Below the pieces are notes generated by a model. That model was not told the DNA's origin and searched no databases. It worked only from the letters and a program-made list of their open reading frames with translations. A stretch of DNA of 64,000 bases. Origin: Denitrobacterium detoxificans (GTDB taxonomy: Bacteria > Actinomycetota > Coriobacteriia > Coriobacteriales > Eggerthellaceae). This document shows positions 9,601-17,061 of this stretch, piece by piece. The stretch spans positions 666,001 to 730,000 of the forward strand of contig NZ_CP011402.1 of assembly GCF_001643775.1 (NCBI RefSeq), in the 5' to 3' direction. A program made the position numbers and the translations under genes. Each line of letters begins with the position of its first letter. The stretch's first letter is position 1.

Positions 9601-11230
9601 CAGCTTTACCGAGCGCGTTGACCAGGTTTCGCTCGGTGTGGCCTACGACATCCTGAGCTATGTGAAGAACCCCCGCATGAGCGATTACGTCTCGAAGATG
9701 AGCCGCCACCTGGACGACGCGACCGCCGACGCGAAGAGCGCGGCAAAGCAATTGGGGACGTTGGCTGGCCTTATGCGCACGACGTCGAGCATTGTCGACC
9801 TGTTGGGCACCACGCTTGACGGGCTGCAGGAATCCGCTGGTACGGCGAAGGGCGCGCTGGCCGACGCGGAATCGGGCGCGCAGAATGCGTCGGAGTCGCT
9901 CGAGGAGCAGATTGGCATCGTTCGCGATACGCTTAACGGGAATACGGTGAACGTAGACAAGGTGACCGCCGCCGTGGATGTTGCGTTTGACCTGCTAACG
10001 GTTGCCGCTGACGCGGTGCCGGATCTTATCCAGGAGCGCATCGACCAATTCCAGGAGCTCATGAACAAGAGCGGCGTAAGCGAGGCGGAAAAGCAGCAAA
10101 CCCAGGTGCTCATCGAGAGCCTGAAGGCCGCAAAGGAGCATGCCGAGTCAACTGCTCGCTCCGTGGCCGAGGCGCAGCAGAAGACCAACGTCATCATCGA
10201 CAACGCCCAGGCGGATGTCGAGGAGGCGAAGCGTCTCTTCAACGAGGAAATTGCCCCGGCGGATGACGGCTTGCGCTCGTCCATTTCCGACGCTGCGGCA
10301 TCTGCGAAAAGCATTGTTTCCGACCTCGATGGCGTTGTTTCCGGCCTAAACGAAAGCACGGGAGGTTTGTCGAATCAGCTTGGAACGCTGGGAGATGGCC
10401 TTTCGGATGCGTCTAGCAAGCTGGATTCCGCGGCAACGCGCGTGAGCGACGCCAAGCAACGCGTGTCCGATGCGCTTGCCTCGGGTGACGTGAAGAAGGT
10501 CGAGCAAATCATCCTGGGCAACGACGCCGAAACGCTTGCGGCGAGCCTTGCCTGCCCCGTTCAGCTCCAGCGCGAGTCGATGTATTCCGTTTCCAACTAC
10601 GGCTCGGCCATGGCGTCGTTCTACACGGTCCTGTCGCTGTGGGTGGGCGCCCTCGTCATGATCTCCACCATGCGCGTGCACGTCGTGGAGGAGCGTCTGG
10701 AGGAGCTGCGGAAGCGCTATGGGAAGCTGCGCCCGCGGCATGAATTCTTCGGACGCTACGGCATCTTCTGCGTCATTGGCCTGCTTCAGAGCTCGCTCGT
10801 ATTGCTGGGAGATCTGATGCTGCTGCATATCCAGTGCGCCAATCCGGTAGGATTCTTCCTTCTGGGGTTGTTCGTGGGGCAGATGTTCTGCCTGATCGTC
10901 TACACCATCACCGAGCTCTTCGGCGACGTGGGCAAAGCCGTGTGCGTCATTCTTCTTATCATGCAGGTGGCGGCTTCGGGTGGCACGTTCCCCGTGGAGA
11001 TGTTCGATCCGATTCTCATCGACGTCGCGTCGTACCTGCCCTTCACCTATGCCATGACCCTGCTGCAGGAATGCGTTGCGGGCCCGCTGCTGGTGAATGT
11101 GGTTGTCGGCGTCGCGGCGCTCCTCTTCATGGCGGGCGCCATGCTCGTGCTGGGGCTTCCGTTGCGCCGTCCGTTCAGGAAGACGAACGCGTTCTTCGAG
11201 GAGCAGCTCGAGAAGACGGGGTTCATGTAA
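6611..11230 (+). CDS. Giant membrane protein with two fused YhgE/Pip (ABC-2-like) units
   Basis: 1539 residues made of two complete YhgE/Pip-type copies in one frame. Each begins with a helix and the pattern Y-A-W-[YF]-x-I-x-x-x-W-D-P-Y (about residues 30-45 and 850-865), followed by VANEDEG or VNEDEG, a long Ala/Ser/Asp-rich coiled-coil extracellular part, and a five- to six-helix ABC-2-type membrane block starting at SNYG (about 485 and 1330). Two extra helices (about 735-785) link the units. Related proteins such as phage infection protein and type VII secretion-associated EsaA usually have one copy of 700-900 residues. Start is GTG 6611 with a weak ribosome site. No in-frame stop or restart occurs at the junction, so this reads as a true fusion. 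Function is unproven; membrane transport or secretion is the usual guess. Confidence 0.82.
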   Translation: MRTSFEILKRDVRALVKNPIALLVVGALLVLPGLYAWYCIVANWDPYSHTGNIPIAIVNEDEGATHDLAGDINIGQQVVGELEDNDSIDWRFYDSKEEALEDTEYGLVYATIVLPSDLSENLVGIFDGSDEKPTIYYYPNEKYSAVATKVSDSAAQKLVLKINQGFSSTVNKKILSSAQDLSNKVSARADETHQSVVQEIQSIQADLDTAISSLDDASSTIAGWRKAAQEARDSLETTSELLPDVASSLDDAGARLNDLRSGLGNYENRLSTNVLSSAASVSSMSSQAATSLDNAKEDLSRVSEDLQRIIDVASGTGDEELKSAAEGLSIAVDLIGGAVDGADARVAEINGTIQQTVDGVTDATNRIHGDAMPKLDQGATDLYLSLTSLSIALRQFEPQVESLSNVLSETDAALSTAETSVSDAKILLGTIRDNLDGTMQDIGAIGKALEVEKLTELLGVDVENAGTFISTPVQMSTAKLYPVSNYGTAVAPFYTNLALWIGCFILVSLMKVEVMGFSEASARQRYFGRWLLFVILSLLQSQAICGVDILLGIDCGNPVLFMLSGAVCSFAYMNLIYALVKTFRNIGKTLCIFLLVMQVPGSSGMYPIQMMPDFFQFIHPALPFTYGIDAMREALSGLYGSAYVLDLLALLLIVPGSLFIGLGLRSLMANLLVMFDDEMRKTGFFASEDYEGRMKRHGMRGLMRALMAHDEYAEDVENRARRFYRRYPRIRRLGITALWAIPLSVLLAMLPLNVVFGLSTDTKLAVLVGMLVFLFVVQMGLIVQEYTHSMVKEEMHLLGQDAQFDRELELPAAGERTGVVSAAEKVRAKSSRRGPTRDIFITDLRLGSKSVIGIVVTVLLVLTPSIYAWFNIASSWDPYGATGGLKVAVANEDEGYKGDLLPITINVGDTVVSQLRGNASFDWVFVDDEEAAKAGVESSEYYAAIVIPSDFSANLLTYLTEDSAYPSVFYYTNEKENPIAPIITQKGADSIQESIRVSFTERVDQVSLGVAYDILSYVKNPRMSDYVSKMSRHLDDATADAKSAAKQLGTLAGLMRTTSSIVDLLGTTLDGLQESAGTAKGALADAESGAQNASESLEEQIGIVRDTLNGNTVNVDKVTAAVDVAFDLLTVAADAVPDLIQERIDQFQELMNKSGVSEAEKQQTQVLIESLKAAKEHAESTARSVAEAQQKTNVIIDNAQADVEEAKRLFNEEIAPADDGLRSSISDAAASAKSIVSDLDGVVSGLNESTGGLSNQLGTLGDGLSDASSKLDSAATRVSDAKQRVSDALASGDVKKVEQIILGNDAETLAASLACPVQLQRESMYSVSNYGSAMASFYTVLSLWVGALVMISTMRVHVVEERLEELRKRYGKLRPRHEFFGRYGIFCVIGLLQSSLVLLGDLMLLHIQCANPVGFFLLGLFVGQMFCLIVYTITELFGDVGKAVCVILLIMQVAASGGTFPVEMFDPILIDVASYLPFTYAMTLLQECVAGPLLVNVVVGVAALLFMAGAMLVLGLPLRRPFRKTNAFFEEQLEKTGFM

Positions 11231-11319
11231 CGCCGCGTTTGCAGTGCTTTGCCTGGTCGCGGACGCTTTGCTCCGCATGGAGGTTTGCTTGGTGCTGCAA
11301 TGGGCTCGGTCCCGGGTGT

Positions 11320-11325
11320 TACAAT
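11320..11325 (+). promoter_or_regulatory. Possible -10 element (TACAAT) upstream of the exonuclease gene
   Basis: TACAAT followed by G, 40 bases before the ATG at 11366, matches the recurrent hexamer seen elsewhere in the window. No convincing -35 is visible. Confidence 0.4.
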
Positions 11326-11365
11326 GCGGAATCGAAACACGTAATGCCATATGCAAGGAGTCCGC

Positions 11366-12325
11366 ATGAACGTAAACGAGGCGCTCGAGCACGCTAATTC
11401 ATTCTTTATCGCCGATTTCATCTATGCCGCGGGCGATGGCGCCATGCGGTCCGAGCGCATGAAGAACGAAGAGGCCATCCAGCAGCTCGTTGCCGCGTAC
11501 TTCGAGCAGGAGAACCCTCCGTTCTCGTTCGACATCGTGCTGGAACTCGCCGATCGCAACCGCGATCTGTGCGACAACCTGGGCGTTGCCTACAATGGCG
11601 ACCGCGGCCTGAACCTTCCGCGCGGTCTTTCCGACGAGACTACCATTGCGGGCATCGCTGCCATGCAGGGCAACACCGTGAAGCGCGTCGCTAAGAAGCT
11701 GCAGGGCATCGACGCAGTGGGGCAGGGCTATCGTCTGGCGCCCATGGGTGGCACCGTCATTGGCATCGACATCGAAACGACCTCGCGTAACCCCGACCGC
11801 GGCTACATCATCGACGTGGGTTGGGAAACGATGGAAATCGCCGAGGGGCAGACGCCCGTCGACCCGCATACGGCGCGTTGCGGTCTTCCCGCCCTGTACG
11901 AGCAGGTTGGCGTGCCTCTGTCGGAAGTGCATGGCATCACCTGGCCCGACGTTGCCGACAAGAAGCCGTTCCGCGAGGACAAGGAGCTGCAGGCGCAGGT
12001 GCTCGCCGCGCTTGAGTCGCATCCGTACATGGCCCACAATGCCGCTTTTGAAGATGCGTGGTTCCTGCTGAACCTGCCTGGCTATGCCGAGGGCCGCAAG
12101 GCGGGCCGCATCATCCCCGTTGACACGCGCGAAATCTGTCGCGCCATCGACACCGACGCCGCTTCCATCTCGTTCAAGCAGCGTCCGTATGCGCTGGAAA
12201 GCTGGGCGCGTCGTCGCGGCACGCTTGCCGCCGACGAAAACGAGCGTCATCTGGGCCTGGACGACACCGAGCTCATGATGCGCACCGTGGTTGCCGAACT
12301 GAGCCGCGCAGCCTTGTTGAAATAA
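11366..12325 (+). CDS. DnaQ-like 3'-5' exonuclease (DEDDh family)
   Basis: 319 residues. The exonuclease fold begins near residue 130 with IDIETT (Exo I), then AHNAAFEDAWFL (Exo II, about 222) and HLGLDDTEL (Exo III, about 294). This is the pattern of the proofreading epsilon/RNase T superfamily, acting on DNA or RNA 3' ends with two metal ions. The first 130 residues are a separate helical region without a clear match. AAGGAG at 11354-11359 fixes ATG 11366 rather than the in-frame ATG 11351. It stands alone between the YhgE-like gene and the B12 operon. The substrate cannot be read from the sequence. Confidence 0.8.
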   Translation: MNVNEALEHANSFFIADFIYAAGDGAMRSERMKNEEAIQQLVAAYFEQENPPFSFDIVLELADRNRDLCDNLGVAYNGDRGLNLPRGLSDETTIAGIAAMQGNTVKRVAKKLQGIDAVGQGYRLAPMGGTVIGIDIETTSRNPDRGYIIDVGWETMEIAEGQTPVDPHTARCGLPALYEQVGVPLSEVHGITWPDVADKKPFREDKELQAQVLAALESHPYMAHNAAFEDAWFLLNLPGYAEGRKAGRIIPVDTREICRAIDTDAASISFKQRPYALESWARRRGTLAADENERHLGLDDTELMMRTVVAELSRAALLK

Positions 12326-12379
12326 GCATGGGGTATCCGCCTGCGTTGCGGGCGGATGCTACAATGTCTGAGCAAATAT

Positions 12380-12542
12380 TGGCAAGGTAGAATGCGCCGG
12401 GCGCGGCGCGGGCGGCAGTGCGATGCCGCCTGGGGAAATGCGGGTGCGAATCCCGCGCTATACCAGTAACCGTAAATGCCGTCGAAGGGCCACCTCGCAG
12501 GCGTGCGAGCCTTCGGAATGGGCGAAGTCGGAATACCCATCT
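12380..12542 (+). promoter_or_regulatory. Cobalamin (B12) riboswitch
   Basis: The core reads GGGGAAATGCGGGTGCGAAT then CCCGC...CCAGTAACCGT (12432-12472), the B12-box arrangement GGGAA-N-GGTG-AATCC...ACTG-type junction, and closes with GGGCGAAGTCGGAATACCC (12520-12538), matching the conserved GAAG-C-GGA-ACC element. Paired helices lie between these. A TACAAT -10-like box at 12360-12365 would start transcription just before it. It should repress the downstream operon when adenosyl- or another cobalamin is plentiful. The 5' boundary is approximate. Confidence 0.85.
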
Positions 12543-12549
12543 ACCATAT

Positions 12550-12587
12550 AGAGCCCTGGAAGGAAGGTCCCATGGAAGGGAAGCTCT
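12550..12587 (+). promoter_or_regulatory. Hairpin enclosing the ribosome site of the B12 operon's first gene
   Basis: AGAGC (12550-12554) can pair with GCTCT (12583-12587), extended by CCT/AGG after a small bulge. The loop holds the Shine-Dalgarno GGAAGGAAGG (12558-12567) and the ATG at 12572. This is a plausible translational expression platform for the riboswitch. The pairing was found by eye without energy calculation. Confidence 0.45.
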
Positions 12588-14035
12588 CTCGTCATGCTCT
12601 GTTTGGAGCATTCTTTGCGGTAGCACTTGCGTGTTCCGCCCTCTTCGGATTCTCGGCGGTGCCACAGGCGTACGCCGATGATTCCACTCAGCTTGTTGCG
12701 CAAGGTTCGGTTGCCGCCAATCTGCCCGATGCGGAAAAGCAGGCAACGCTGCTCAATAACCTGATCGAGCGCTTCGCCGCCACCGGTGGCGATGAGGCTA
12801 TCACGAACGACACCTATTATGCCGCGCTCGCCCAGAACGTTCTGGGACTGCATATCAACATCGACGTCGAAAGCATTGAGAAGAGCGTCGTCGAGTATCT
12901 GGAAGGAACGCCGGAGGATAAGATTTCTGCGGGCACGCTTGCTAAATACATCACGGCGATGCATGCGGGCGGCGTAGACTGTGACTCGATGGAGTATGGT
13001 GGCGAGACGTATAACCTCATCGACCGCATGAACACGGCAATGGGTGAAAGCAGTCTCGGTATTTACAATGCCGTTTGCATCCTGCCCGTATATACCTTTG
13101 GGTATGACATGTCTGGCGCGAAGTATACCGACGATGAGTTCACCCAGGCGATTCTTAACGCGCAGCAGGCTAACGGGCTGTTCGGTTCCGAGTATGCGGG
13201 CACGCTCTACACCGATGTGACCACGTCTTCTCAGGCTCTGTTTGCGCTTGAGCTCGTGCGCGACGACAATGCCGCCGTTGCGACGGCTGCCCAGAAGTGC
13301 ATCGATGCCATCACCGGCCTTCAGCAGGCAGATGGCAGCTTCAATTACGAGCCTGATGAGGTGTACGCCTCCACGCACGTCGACTCGACCGCCCTCGCAG
13401 TGGTTGCCTTGACCGCCTGGGGCGTTGACGTGACGAGCGCCACGTACACCACGGCTAATGGATCCACGCCGCTTGGCTTCCTGATTGCTTCTGCGAACAG
13501 CAATCTTGACATCATGGTCGACCCCAACATCTACAACGAGCCCATGTCCGCATCGTCCACGCTCCTCGCTCTTGCGACGATCGATGCTAAGGGCACCGCA
13601 GGTGCTTCGGTGAATCCGCTGGATGTGAAGTACTCCATGTTCCGCCTGTACAACCCGAATTCGGGCGAGCACTTCTACACGAAGAGCCCCTCTGAGCGCG
13701 AAAACGTCGTCAAGGCGGGTTGGACGTATGAGGGCTGTGGTTGGGTGTCTCCCGACTCGAGCAGCGCCCCCGTCTATCGCCTGTATAACCCCAATGGCGG
13801 CGACCATCACTACACCGTTAGCGTCGAGGAGCGCGACTGGTTGGTGGGGCTTGGCTGGCGCTACGAGGGCATTGGCTGGTATAGCGACACCAACGAGACC
13901 ATTCCCGTCTATCGCCAGTACAACCCCAACGCCGACACGGGCTCGCATAACTTCACCACGAGCGCCGAAGAGCGCGACGGTCTGGTAGCCCTGGGCTGGC
14001 ATGACGAAAGCATAGCCTGGTATGCCGTCAAGTAA
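12572..14035 (+). CDS. Secreted intrinsic-factor-like alpha-barrel protein with three C-terminal DUF5648-type repeats
   Basis: 487 residues. A Sec signal peptide ends AYA (about residue 35). Residues 36-350 show helical-hairpin repeats of the prenyltransferase/squalene-cyclase-like alpha/alpha barrel, with units around QQANGLFGSE and QQADGSFNYE, the same fold as the N-terminal domain of mammalian intrinsic factor and transcobalamin. Residues 352-487 hold three copies of a unit of pattern Y-R-x-Y-N-P-N...H-x-[YF]-T-x-S...E-R...GW-x-[YH]-[ED] (DUF5648-like). It is the first gene after the cobalamin riboswitch, with GGAAGGAAGG before ATG 12572; earlier in-frame starts lie inside the riboswitch. 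Inferred role: corrinoid capture outside the cell for the ECF transporter encoded downstream. Confidence 0.78.
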   Translation: MEGKLSRHALFGAFFAVALACSALFGFSAVPQAYADDSTQLVAQGSVAANLPDAEKQATLLNNLIERFAATGGDEAITNDTYYAALAQNVLGLHINIDVESIEKSVVEYLEGTPEDKISAGTLAKYITAMHAGGVDCDSMEYGGETYNLIDRMNTAMGESSLGIYNAVCILPVYTFGYDMSGAKYTDDEFTQAILNAQQANGLFGSEYAGTLYTDVTTSSQALFALELVRDDNAAVATAAQKCIDAITGLQQADGSFNYEPDEVYASTHVDSTALAVVALTAWGVDVTSATYTTANGSTPLGFLIASANSNLDIMVDPNIYNEPMSASSTLLALATIDAKGTAGASVNPLDVKYSMFRLYNPNSGEHFYTKSPSERENVVKAGWTYEGCGWVSPDSSSAPVYRLYNPNGGDHHYTVSVEERDWLVGLGWRYEGIGWYSDTNETIPVYRQYNPNADTGSHNFTTSAEERDGLVALGWHDESIAWYAVK

Positions 14036-14840
14036 CGAAGCGCAGCAATTGGAAACGACCGACGAGCGCATCGCTCCCGGTGCGCCTGCCTGCGAGGAGC
14101 ATACTCCTGCGCGGGTGGGCGCGCCCGTTATTGCGGGCATCGCATTGGCCGTCGTGCTGGTGCTTGCCTGCGTTGGCGGCGCCGTGTTTGCGTCGGGTTC
14201 GGCATTTCAGGCGTCGCAGGGGCAGGAAGACGCTACCGCCCAGCAGCAGTCGTCTGGCGCCGCGGAGGCGGGCCAGAATCAGGCTGCGTCGCAAGAATCC
14301 GCTTCTCAGCAGGGTGAAGGTGGCCAGCAGGAGGCAACCCAGGAGGCATCTGCCGAAGGCGAGAACGCCGAGGCCCAGACTCAGGGGCAGGAGGCTGCAT
14401 CCGATGCCGCGGGCGCCTCGTCGCAGTCGGCGGGATCGTCGGAATCGGCTGCCGCGCTCTCGGGTGGGGCAGCTCCCGCAAGCCAGGAGCCCGCTGCCCA
14501 GCAGCAAGCGGCAGCTACCGTCACGGTGACTCTCACTATCGATTCCTCGAACGCGCACGCGTACAACAGCGATTATCCGTCTTCCATGGGTAGCAAGACG
14601 CTTACGCTGGAAGAGGGCGCAACGGTGTGGGATGCCCTGAATGCCATGGGCGTGAGCGTGCGCGGTAGCTCCACGTACGTTCGAGCCATTAACGGGCTTT
14701 CCGAATTCGATTGCGGCAACTCAAGCGGCTGGATGTACAAGGTGAATGGCTCGTTCCCCACGAAGACCTGCGGTAACTACGTGCTTTCTGATGGCGACAG
14801 CGTGCTGTGGGCCTATACCTGCACGATGGGCGACGTGTAA
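14022..14840 (+). CDS. Membrane-anchored DUF4430 (transcobalamin C-terminal-like) protein
   Basis: 272 residues. A cytoplasmic N-terminus, one helix (about 33-57), then a ~105-residue Gln/Ala/Ser/Glu-rich low-complexity stalk, then a DUF4430 domain (165-272): VTLTID, LEEGATVWDAL, AINGL, SGWMYKVNG and LSDGDSVLWAY are the recognisable strands. DUF4430 corresponds to the beta domain of intrinsic factor and transcobalamin that covers bound B12. The start overlaps the upstream gene by 14 bases and the stop overlaps the next start (TAATG), so translation is coupled. Inferred: together with the secreted barrel protein it forms a two-part cobalamin-binding device tethered to the membrane near the transporter. 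Confidence 0.8.
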   Translation: MPSSNEAQQLETTDERIAPGAPACEEHTPARVGAPVIAGIALAVVLVLACVGGAVFASGSAFQASQGQEDATAQQQSSGAAEAGQNQAASQESASQQGEGGQQEATQEASAEGENAEAQTQGQEAASDAAGASSQSAGSSESAAALSGGAAPASQEPAAQQQAAATVTVTLTIDSSNAHAYNSDYPSSMGSKTLTLEEGATVWDALNAMGVSVRGSSTYVRAINGLSEFDCGNSSGWMYKVNGSFPTKTCGNYVLSDGDSVLWAYTCTMGDV

Positions 14841-15691
14841 TGCGGAATCCCTTCGCCGTATGCCACCCTGGCGTAACGCTTGGCTACCTTGCCTTGGCCA
14901 TCGTGCTTTCCATGGCGATGGTGCACCCCGCTTATACCGCCTTGGCCGCTGTTGGGGCGCTTTCCGTGGCAATCTACACCCGCGGATGGCGCCCCAGCGT
15001 GCGTATGGTGGCCTACCTTGCGCCGTTCTCGTTGCTCATCGCCACGCTGAATGCCTGCTTCGTGGGCTCGGGTTCCACGGTGTTCTGCCAGGTGCTGGGC
15101 GTTACCTTCTATGCCGAATCCTTCGCGTACGGCTTGTGCATGGGTGGCATGTTCACCGCCATGTGCCTTTGGTTTTCCGTGTTCGGCACGGTGCTCGACA
15201 GCGAGGCCATCTTGGGGTCGCTGTCGAATCGCGTGCCCGCCATTGCACTTATCATCAGCCAGATCATGCGCCTGGTGCCCCAGTTCGTTGCCCGCGGCAG
15301 GGCCATTGCCGATGTGCAGCGAGCGGTTTCCGCCGTCCATGGGCAAACGCCGCGCGACGCCATGAGAATCGTTTCGGTGCTCATGGGGTGGGGCATGGAG
15401 GATTCTCTCGTACGCAGCGCTAGCATGCGCGCCCGCGGTTATACGCGTGGGGGAGGGCGCACGGTGTATCGCCGTTACCGCTTTCGCACCTTCGATGGCG
15501 TGCTGCTTGGCATTGTCGTTTTGCTTGCTGCCATGGTGGGCCTCTCGATGGCTCTGACGGCCGCCACATTTCATTTCTATCCAATCATTTCCGGTCCCGC
15601 TCCCTGGTGGGGCGTGTTGGCCTACTGCTTGCTGATGCTCGTTCCGTTCGCGTGCGCGGGCAGGGAGGGGTTGCTATGGCATACGCGGTAG
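14840..15691 (+). CDS. ECF transporter transmembrane (T) component
   Basis: 283 residues with five to six hydrophobic helices and the coupling motif SASMRARGY near residue 195, diagnostic for EcfT/CbiQ-type proteins, which link the two ATPases to the substrate-binding S protein. The ATG at 14840 shares the last A of the upstream TAA; the longer frame from 14807 would run back into the DUF4430 domain. The ATPase gene starts 16 bases before this stop. A dedicated T component within a riboswitch operon suggests a group I-like ECF transporter, serving one vitamin only. Confidence 0.87.
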   Translation: MRNPFAVCHPGVTLGYLALAIVLSMAMVHPAYTALAAVGALSVAIYTRGWRPSVRMVAYLAPFSLLIATLNACFVGSGSTVFCQVLGVTFYAESFAYGLCMGGMFTAMCLWFSVFGTVLDSEAILGSLSNRVPAIALIISQIMRLVPQFVARGRAIADVQRAVSAVHGQTPRDAMRIVSVLMGWGMEDSLVRSASMRARGYTRGGGRTVYRRYRFRTFDGVLLGIVVLLAAMVGLSMALTAATFHFYPIISGPAPWWGVLAYCLLMLVPFACAGREGLLWHTR

Positions 15692-17061
15692 AAGCGCGTG
15701 ACCTCACGTTTGCCTACCCGCTTTCCGAAGCCGGTTCCTATGGCGATCCGGTGTTTCGCAATCTGAGTTTCCAGGTTGCGGAAGGGTCGTTTTGCCTGCT
15801 TTGTGGCGCAACGGGAAGCGGAAAGACCACGCTGCTCTCGCTCATGAAGCCCGAGATTGCCCCCGTTGGCCGCATGCAGGGCGAGCTGGAGGTGCGCGCA
15901 GAGGGCACGGGGTTCGTGTTCCAGCATCCCGAAGACCAGATCGTCTGCGATTCCGTATGGCATGAGCTGGCGTTTGGCCTGGAGAATGCGGGCATGGAAC
16001 CCAACGAAATGCGTCGTCGCGTGGCGGAAGTGGCCCATTACTTCGGCATCGAGGCGTGGATGCATCGGCGCACCGCCGAGCTTTCGGGTGGGCAGATGCA
16101 GCTGCTGAACCTGGCCTCGATCATGGCACTTCGACCGCGCTTGCTGCTGCTCGACGAACCTACGGCTCAGCTGGACCCTCATGCCCAGCGGCTGTTCGTC
16201 GACCTGCTTGCTCGCATCCATCGCGATTTGGGCGTCACCGTTATCGTGTCCACGCATGTTCCCGAGCTTTACGAGACGTGCGCCACCAATCGACTGTTGC
16301 TTTCCGATCTTGCCCCGTTGGCGCAGGCTCCGGCGTTGGGCGTGCGCGAGGGCGCCGACGATGCGCAGCCGTGCGTATGCGTATCGGACATTCACGTTCG
16401 CTATGACAAGCGGGAGCCCTGGGTGCTGTGTGGTGCGGATCTGAACGTGTATCCTGGTCAGGTGCATGCCATCGTAGGGGGTAATGGATGTGGGAAAAGC
16501 ACGCTGCTGCGAGCGATCGCCGGCGTCCTTCGGCCTGCGCGCGGAAAGGTGACGAACCTCATGATGCGCGAGCAAGCCTTGCTGCCCCAAAACCCCAAGA
16601 TGCTCTTCGTGTGCGACACGGTCGCCGATGAACTGCATGAATGGCATGAGCGTTGCGGCTATGGCGGGGAAGAGGAGCACGACATGGCGCAGCGGTTCGG
16701 CCTGGATGGCGTGCTCGACCGGCATCCCTACGACCTGTCGGGCGGACAGCTTCAGCATCTTGCCCTGGCTAAGCTTTTGCTGTGCAAGCCGCGGCTTCTC
16801 CTTGCCGACGAGCCTGCGAAGGGCTTGGACGCCCATGCTCAGGCTCACGTCGTGCGTACGCTGCGTGATTTGGCGGCTGAAGGAGCATGCGTGGTGCTCG
16901 TAACGCATGACGTGGATTTCGCTCGCGTGGTAGCCGATCGGGTGAGCATGCTCTTCGACGGGCAAGTGGTTTGCACGCAGAGCGCCGATCGCTTCTTCGC
17001 GGATAACCTCATCTACACGCCCCATGATCAATCGCGCCTGTTCGGGGCCATGCAATCGTAA
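15676..17061 (+). CDS. ECF transporter ATPase, both nucleotide-binding domains fused
   Basis: 461 residues with two full ABC ATPase domains. Domain 1: Walker A GATGSGKTTLL (about residue 42), signature LSGGQMQLL, Walker B LLLLDEPTAQLD, switch STHVPE. Domain 2 (from about residue 235): Walker A GGNGCGKSTLL, signature LSGGQLQHL, Walker B LLLADEPAKGLD, switch VTHDVD. All catalytic motifs are intact in both halves. Most ECF systems encode EcfA1 and EcfA2 as separate genes; here one chain replaces both. ATG 15676 is chosen because GGGAGGGG precedes it by about five bases. The stop overlaps the next ATG (TAATG). Confidence 0.9.
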   Translation: MAYAVEARDLTFAYPLSEAGSYGDPVFRNLSFQVAEGSFCLLCGATGSGKTTLLSLMKPEIAPVGRMQGELEVRAEGTGFVFQHPEDQIVCDSVWHELAFGLENAGMEPNEMRRRVAEVAHYFGIEAWMHRRTAELSGGQMQLLNLASIMALRPRLLLLDEPTAQLDPHAQRLFVDLLARIHRDLGVTVIVSTHVPELYETCATNRLLLSDLAPLAQAPALGVREGADDAQPCVCVSDIHVRYDKREPWVLCGADLNVYPGQVHAIVGGNGCGKSTLLRAIAGVLRPARGKVTNLMMREQALLPQNPKMLFVCDTVADELHEWHERCGYGGEEEHDMAQRFGLDGVLDRHPYDLSGGQLQHLALAKLLLCKPRLLLADEPAKGLDAHAQAHVVRTLRDLAAEGACVVLVTHDVDFARVVADRVSMLFDGQVVCTQSADRFFADNLIYTPHDQSRLFGAMQS

